This document shows, one piece after another, positions 59,430-64,000 of a stretch of 64,000 nt of DNA (position 1 is the stretch's first letter; the number at the start of each line of letters is the position of its first letter). The stretch lies in the NCBI GenBank assembly GCA_050084515.1, contig CM114271.1, forward strand, positions 42,904,001 through 42,968,000, written 5' to 3'. The stretch is from Blasia pusilla. Taxonomy: Eukaryota; Marchantiophyta; Marchantiopsida; Blasiales. The notes beneath the pieces are model-generated. The model was not told the DNA's origin. It searched no databases and was given only the letters and a program-made list of their open reading frames with translations. Both the position numbers and the translations under genes were made by a program.

Positions 59430-61289
59430 TTTAGATTGTTAGAGATTGGTGTGTTCAATCACAAACTTTTGGTATGTTTGTGTATTATAGGGTCGCAAAT
59501 TTAGTGCTTTTGTAGCTAGTTGAAGCTTCACACCTATTTTGTGGATATATGAATTATTTGAAAACAAAAAATGCACATTTTTTCACATTGTGTATTTCAT
59601 GATGATACAATGCAATTCATTATCAAGTTTTTCATGGAATATTTTTCAATATATGATTTTTATAATACAAGATGCTCAATTATTAGATCGATAAAGTAAG
59701 TAAAATTGACGACTATCCTTTATACTTATTATGTGTATTTTTACAACAAAAAAAACATAAATTTAATTTAGTGTTTAAATCAAAATATTTGGAAACGATA
59801 CCCAATTAATGCAAAATATAAGGCCTCTCAAATTTGTGATGAGTACTTGAGGTAGCGTGAAAATTTACACATATTTGATGTAAATTTGGTGGTGGAGTAG
59901 TAATTATAAAGAGAGGAGTCTAAATCTGTAAAACAAATTAAAAATGTAAAGTGAGATGCAGGAAATTAATTTAGGAATGAAATTTTTTGGTTTGGAAAAA
60001 AAGATAAGGTTAAGTAGAGAGATGGGAACGTGGAAGATATATATTTCAGGGAAAAAGACGTGAAGATACTTTGATGTGGAAAGATTTGTCATATTGTGGG
60101 TATTGAGGTTGGTTGTAGTAAAAAAGTGTCGTCGTTTATATGAGCAAAACAGGTTAGACTGATGTGTAGGAGATGCAAAGTGCAAAGTTTAAATGAAAAT
60201 GGCGAATGGCGAATGGGGCATGAGTAAAATGTAGATTCCACGAGAGTATGGATGGACATACCAGTGTAATCAATGAATTAGAGGAAATTATAATAAAACA
60301 GCTTGTAGACATGTTGAAGCAAAGAGCAAGAGACGATACGAAATGAATTGTAAGAGAATGTGAATGTAGAGATCGAAAAGGGAAGCAAATCTATGAACAT
60401 GGGAAGAAGATATAGTGTAAGCAAAGGAGGGACAAAAAAGTAAGAGATGTGATGGAATGATATAAAAAACAATAGCAAAGGAATAGATCCAAAGGAATGT
60501 ACTTAATAGGAAAGTGAAAGTAATAAAAGTTGAGGGATCCAATTGTGTGATCTCAGAAACAACAGTAAGGGAATAGGGGAAAAGGGATGTATATAACATG
60601 AAAGTTAAAGTAAAGGAGTATGAGAAATCTATGCAGAGTAGTTAAAGGAGAAAAAAAAATGAGAGATGTGCACAGATCTGATATGCAACAGTAATGGAAG
60701 TGTGGAAAGTGCAAGGAAACAAGAGGAAAGAAGAAACTTATGAACTTGAAGGATATTTACAATGGTAGTAAAAGAGAAAGATGGATATTGAAAGAGATTA
60801 TGGAATGATTATGAATAACATAGAAAGGGAATAGAAGACATGCAAAGTACACATCAGAAAAGTAAAATGTTGCGAACGTGAAAAAAAATGTAGTAAAAGA
60901 AAAGTAGGGAAAAATATGTAGTAAAAGAAAAGTAGGGAAAAAAATGAGGCATACAATGCAAACATCTGAAATAGTGTTGTAGAAAATACAAGAGAAGCAA
61001 AGTACATGGGAGGAAAGTAATGAGACATACATAATTTAGAAACGAGCAGTTGAAACTTAAAGTGTTTAGTGGAAAAATTGCACTTCTGTTGTAGTTAAGA
61101 GTGGAACTCAATCATCATTGGGAAAATCAGTGGTACAATAGTATCCGTGGAAATGCTGATAGATCAAAATCTGCTTCTACGAAGAATAATACAAAATAGA
61201 AGCTAATAGGTAGACGAATGTAGAACTATGTACTGCCGCAGTATTGACATGAATTATGTTATGAATGAAAGCTTTGGGTTGTTAGCAAT
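59430..61289. other. AT-rich DNA passing into a purine-skewed tract, no gene
   Basis: From about 60.16 kb to 62.24 kb the plus strand is overwhelmingly A and G, broken only by short mixed spans (for example 61.13-61.57 kb). A short tandem duplication, TGTAGTAAAAGAAAAGTAGG, lies at 60889 and 60917. Frames on the minus strand here are Phe/Ser/Leu-rich products of the pyrimidine bias, not proteins. If the 61.3-63.2 kb gene remnant is real, part of this is intron or 3' flank. Confidence 0.5.
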
Positions 61290-63225
61290 GATAGGCTAGA
61301 TATAAGCCAAGAAGTCTTTCAAGTATCTGTTGGCATCCTTCAACTTCTACGTGTAGTGATGTAGAGTCTCCTTGTGCTGGTCAATCTCTTCATAGAGAGA
61401 TGACATAAGGTCGTCACGCAAATTCATCTGGTTCTCCAATTTTCCAATTTTCCAACTTTCCAACTTTGGACTCGGCTTCATAGAGCTTCAACTCAATTTT
61501 TTCATGGACCTACATTGGAACATAGTTAGTGTCGTGGGAAGTAGAACGTCGAGACGATGCACTAGCATGTTGAGCTCTCATGGATAGATTATTGTAGCAA
61601 ATTTGCAAACATATTTGTCATTGAAAGGATAAAATTTTGAGCAAAAAGAAGTAGTTGCAAAAAGAATGAGAAGCCATATGTAGCAAAAATAAAGTATCAT
61701 ATGTGTAGGGAAAGGCAAGGACCAAATAGAAAAGATTATATTTGTGGAATGTGTGGAAGTGAAAGTGGTTTTTTTATGATGTATTAGATATGTTGAGTGA
61801 AATTTAGGGAAAGAAAAGAAAAGGAGAAGTGAAGTATATTGAAATATAGTGCACAGAAAGAAAGATTGTATGATAATGTGAATGATATGGAGACAACGAG
61901 AACAACAAGGAGAAGGTAGATGAAGTAGGTAAAAGCAAGGAAAAAAATAGAAGTGAATTTGAAAGTTGAAATGAAAATAGTGAAAATGTAAAGCAGCTCG
62001 CATTGAAAGCTGAAATGTGAAAGAGATGGAGTTAAATTTAGAAATTTGAAATGTAGCATAGTGAACCGAGGAGAGATGATGCATGATTTTGCACAAATGG
62101 AGAAAAAACTAGAGAGATTAGTGGAAAGTAGATCGTGGACAAAAAGAATAGAGAAAAAAAATGGAAATGGTAGAAGTGACTTGCATGGAAAGGAGTGCAT
62201 AAAATAAAGGGAGAGGAAAGTACTATACTTGATAATATCATGCATGTTTGCGTTTACTTGGTGAGTTCATCATATTGTTGTTAATGTATGGAGTGGTCTC
62301 TAGGTTTTGTCTTGAAGGCAAGTCAAAATCCGGAAGGATGGGAATTGTATTCGACTTGCTAGAATCCAAAGGTGCGATAGGGAGTTATGGCACATCACCA
62401 TTATTTTTTGCCAACTTCATGCGTGGGAGTAGATGGGAGGCTTTGATTGAACTTAGGTCAATCAGCATGTGCAATAGTAGACAAAATTCATGGCGGATTG
62501 GTCTAAACCGGTCTAGCCTCATCCCTCCCGATGCAAGTGAAAAAAGTCCATTTTCCTAAGTGCGAGTGAGAGTAGTTTCTTTGTAGTGGATTTTAAAAAA
62601 TGTAATGGCTTCTTTCTGCAAGACTTGGAAAGTAAGAAGCTTGTGGGAGCATGTTAACGCAAAGAAATTATGGAATATAGGAAGAGAAGTGAATAAGAAA
62701 GACAGAAAAAAATACTTGAGGCTGGAGCATCCTTAGTATGAAGAGATAACTTTTTGTTCAAATCTTGGCCTTGGGCAATCATTGTTTGAATTTTTCTGCT
62801 TGTAACCCCGTTCTCCCAAAAAGCAGGAACAAGACCAAGATTGTCAAAAAATCTCATTTGGTTTTCAGTGGGTTGGACAAAGCGTAGTGCTTGTACTTCC
62901 GGTATACTCTCGATGTCATTAAGGATCATGGAGGCAAAGTCCATATAGCTTGCAAGAACCTGTTGGCTATAAGTTAGAAATAATAAGGTCAGAAAATGGA
63001 GTGAGGTTTGAAAGTAAGTTGAATTACCTAAGATCGGGGTGGAGGAAAATCAGCGTGGTGAGGAGCAAGGTGAGGAGGCGATAGGGCAGGCTCATCGTCA
63101 CGTGATGGGAGCATAGAGGTGGCTGCTTATTGTATGTGCTCCATGTAAGACATAGTGGGTGGTGGAGTTGTTCCTCCAATGACCTTCTTACCCCTAGACT
63201 TGGTGTTGCTATGAGTTGATGCCAT
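61290..63225 (-). pseudogene. Unrecognised intron-containing gene remnant
   Basis: The minus strand offers a plausible first exon from ATG 63225 (MASTHSNTKSRGKKVIGG, with in-frame TAA and TAG). A second exon, 62966-62716, has acceptor TTATAG and donor GTATTT, and reads LNDIESIPEVQALRFVQP and LGLVPAFWENGVTSRKIQ. A coiled-coil-like piece at about 61580-61290 reads IELKLYEAESKVGKLEN. I recognise no family. It could be an accessory gene of a transposon, or a host gene captured next to the helicase. Stops suggest it is no longer functional. Confidence 0.35.
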
Positions 63226-63339
63226 TTTGCATGAGGAAGAAAGTTGTAGTAAAAGTAGAGAGTGCAAGTTAAACTTGTTGTCCATATGTTACAAAATCAG
63301 AACATTGGAGGGTACCAAGTATTCGCAAGTGACCTATAG

Positions 63340-64000
63340 TACGGACATATAAACCATACCTGATAGCGTCATATATACCATACCTGGCGCAAAAGCATAC
63401 TTGATGACTACGAGGCATTTTCCATGTATAGTTGAGCCGTGACTTTTATGTGCAGTGAGTGCATAGTCAAGAGACAAAGGGAATGTTTTTTTTGCTATAT
63501 TTCTGGTCTGAACTATAGCGTAGACTAGCATAGTTGGACCTAGTGATGCCCAATGTGTGGCCTGACAAACATGTACGCACAAAAATAGTACAAATGTCAT
63601 TATCTACATAGTGAATATCTACTACAATAGCAGTGGCACCATTAGCACCATGTACTTTCAAGTTTATATTAGAAGTAAGCATTATATTACCTTGCAGCCT
63701 GTTGCAATGAAAGGTATTTGATGGAAATCTGGATCTTGCAGCCAGTCCAAGAACTCAGGTGATGCACGAGCATTTGATAAGACTTGAATATCAATTTTAG
63801 AGGCACTGCCAAATAGACGTCTTAGGTCTATATTTTTGAACGATTGAGCATCAGATCGGTGAGAGCATATTATGGTAGTGTCATATGTAATGAAGTCTAT
63901 TGCGGCGTCTTTGGTAACAAAAGAATCCTTAAGGCAATCATGAATTTCCTAAGCAGAAGGTAATTTGGTTGTGATAGTAGCAAGAAACCTCAAGTATGGT
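63340..64000 (-). pseudogene. PIF1-type helicase C-terminal fragment, probably Helitron RepHel; cut by window edge
   Basis: Minus-strand pieces follow the order of the PIF1/RecD-like helicase C-terminus. First is AIDFITYDTTIICSHRSDAQ, then FIATGCKV and MLTSNINLKVHGANGATAIV. After a further shift come FPLSLDYALTAHKSHGSTI and FAPGMVYMTLSGM. These correspond to the GC-VMLT-N--V--L-NGA, YA-T-HKSQG-T and VA-SR helicase motifs. The Gln of HKSQG is His, and the final SR is SG. At least two frameshifts (near 63685 and 63560) and a stop near 63950 disable it. Helitrons of land plants encode such a helicase fused to Rep; a host PIF1 gene is the alternative. The N-terminal part lies beyond 64000. Confidence 0.75.

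Noticed and set aside
60278-62245. Several minus-strand frames of 90-170 codons, Phe/Leu/Ser-rich, membrane-like
   Set aside because: They arise from the pyrimidine-rich strand bias; no conserved motif and many overlap in different frames.
1-64000. CRISPR array, prophage or bacterial operon
   Set aside because: No regularly spaced repeats, no operon-like gene packing; introns and retrotransposons show eukaryotic nuclear DNA.

Overview
This looks like nuclear DNA of a land plant. The evidence is degenerate plant-type Ty1/copia and Ty3/gypsy retrotransposons with iMet-type primer sites, Helitron ends, GT-AG introns, and decayed pieces of a plastid-division FtsZ1 gene, a plant-type BIG ARF-GEF and a methylcrotonyl-CoA carboxylase subunit. 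The base composition and an animal-like hAT transposase weakly suggest a non-seed plant such as a bryophyte, but the species cannot be fixed from the sequence. Gene density is very low: one probable intact multi-exon gene (30.6-33.9 kb, minus) in about 64 kb of nested, mostly dead mobile DNA.

Layout. 0.4-3.7 kb: a Ty3/gypsy element (minus; ~1.0 kb 5' LTR, gag-protease-RT with five in-frame stops) whose reverse transcriptase is cut by a copia LTR fragment ending at 564. 3.76-4.14 kb: an orphan TATA-containing, hairpin-rich promoter or LTR. 6.3-10.2 kb: an hAT transposase of the ZNF862/KIAA1586-like type (one stop, one frameshift), preceded by stem-loops and a triplicated promoter-like leader and followed by two stem-loops. 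15.0-20.3 kb: a full-length dead copia element with two ~300-bp LTRs. 24.04-24.68 kb: a three-unit head-to-tail Helitron-like array. 24.7-26.9 kb: a gypsy-type solo LTR and a copia gag remnant. 30.6-33.9 kb: a six-exon gene, all phase-0 introns, resembling RAD51AP1/NUCKS1. 34.4-34.9 kb: nested Helitron-like elements. 35.3-36.3 and 38.5-39.5 kb: two more ~1.02-kb LTRs of the gypsy family.

46.2-54.5 kb is a mosaic of unrelated host-gene fragments: an unassigned exon, the ribosomal protein S15 (uS19) N-terminus, FtsZ1 C-terminal exons with introns, MCCA exons on the opposite strand, and a BIG exon. It is split by a copia element (48.8-52.97 kb), and the BIG piece is cut exactly by the LTR of another (54.5-59.3 kb). 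59.3-64 kb holds a purine-skewed stretch, an unrecognised intron-containing minus-strand gene remnant, and at the edge a PIF1-type helicase fragment of the Helitron kind.

The parts do not form a pathway. The window records transposon activity, including apparent capture or duplication of host exons, around one surviving gene. All identities come from reading translations by eye; no database search was run.
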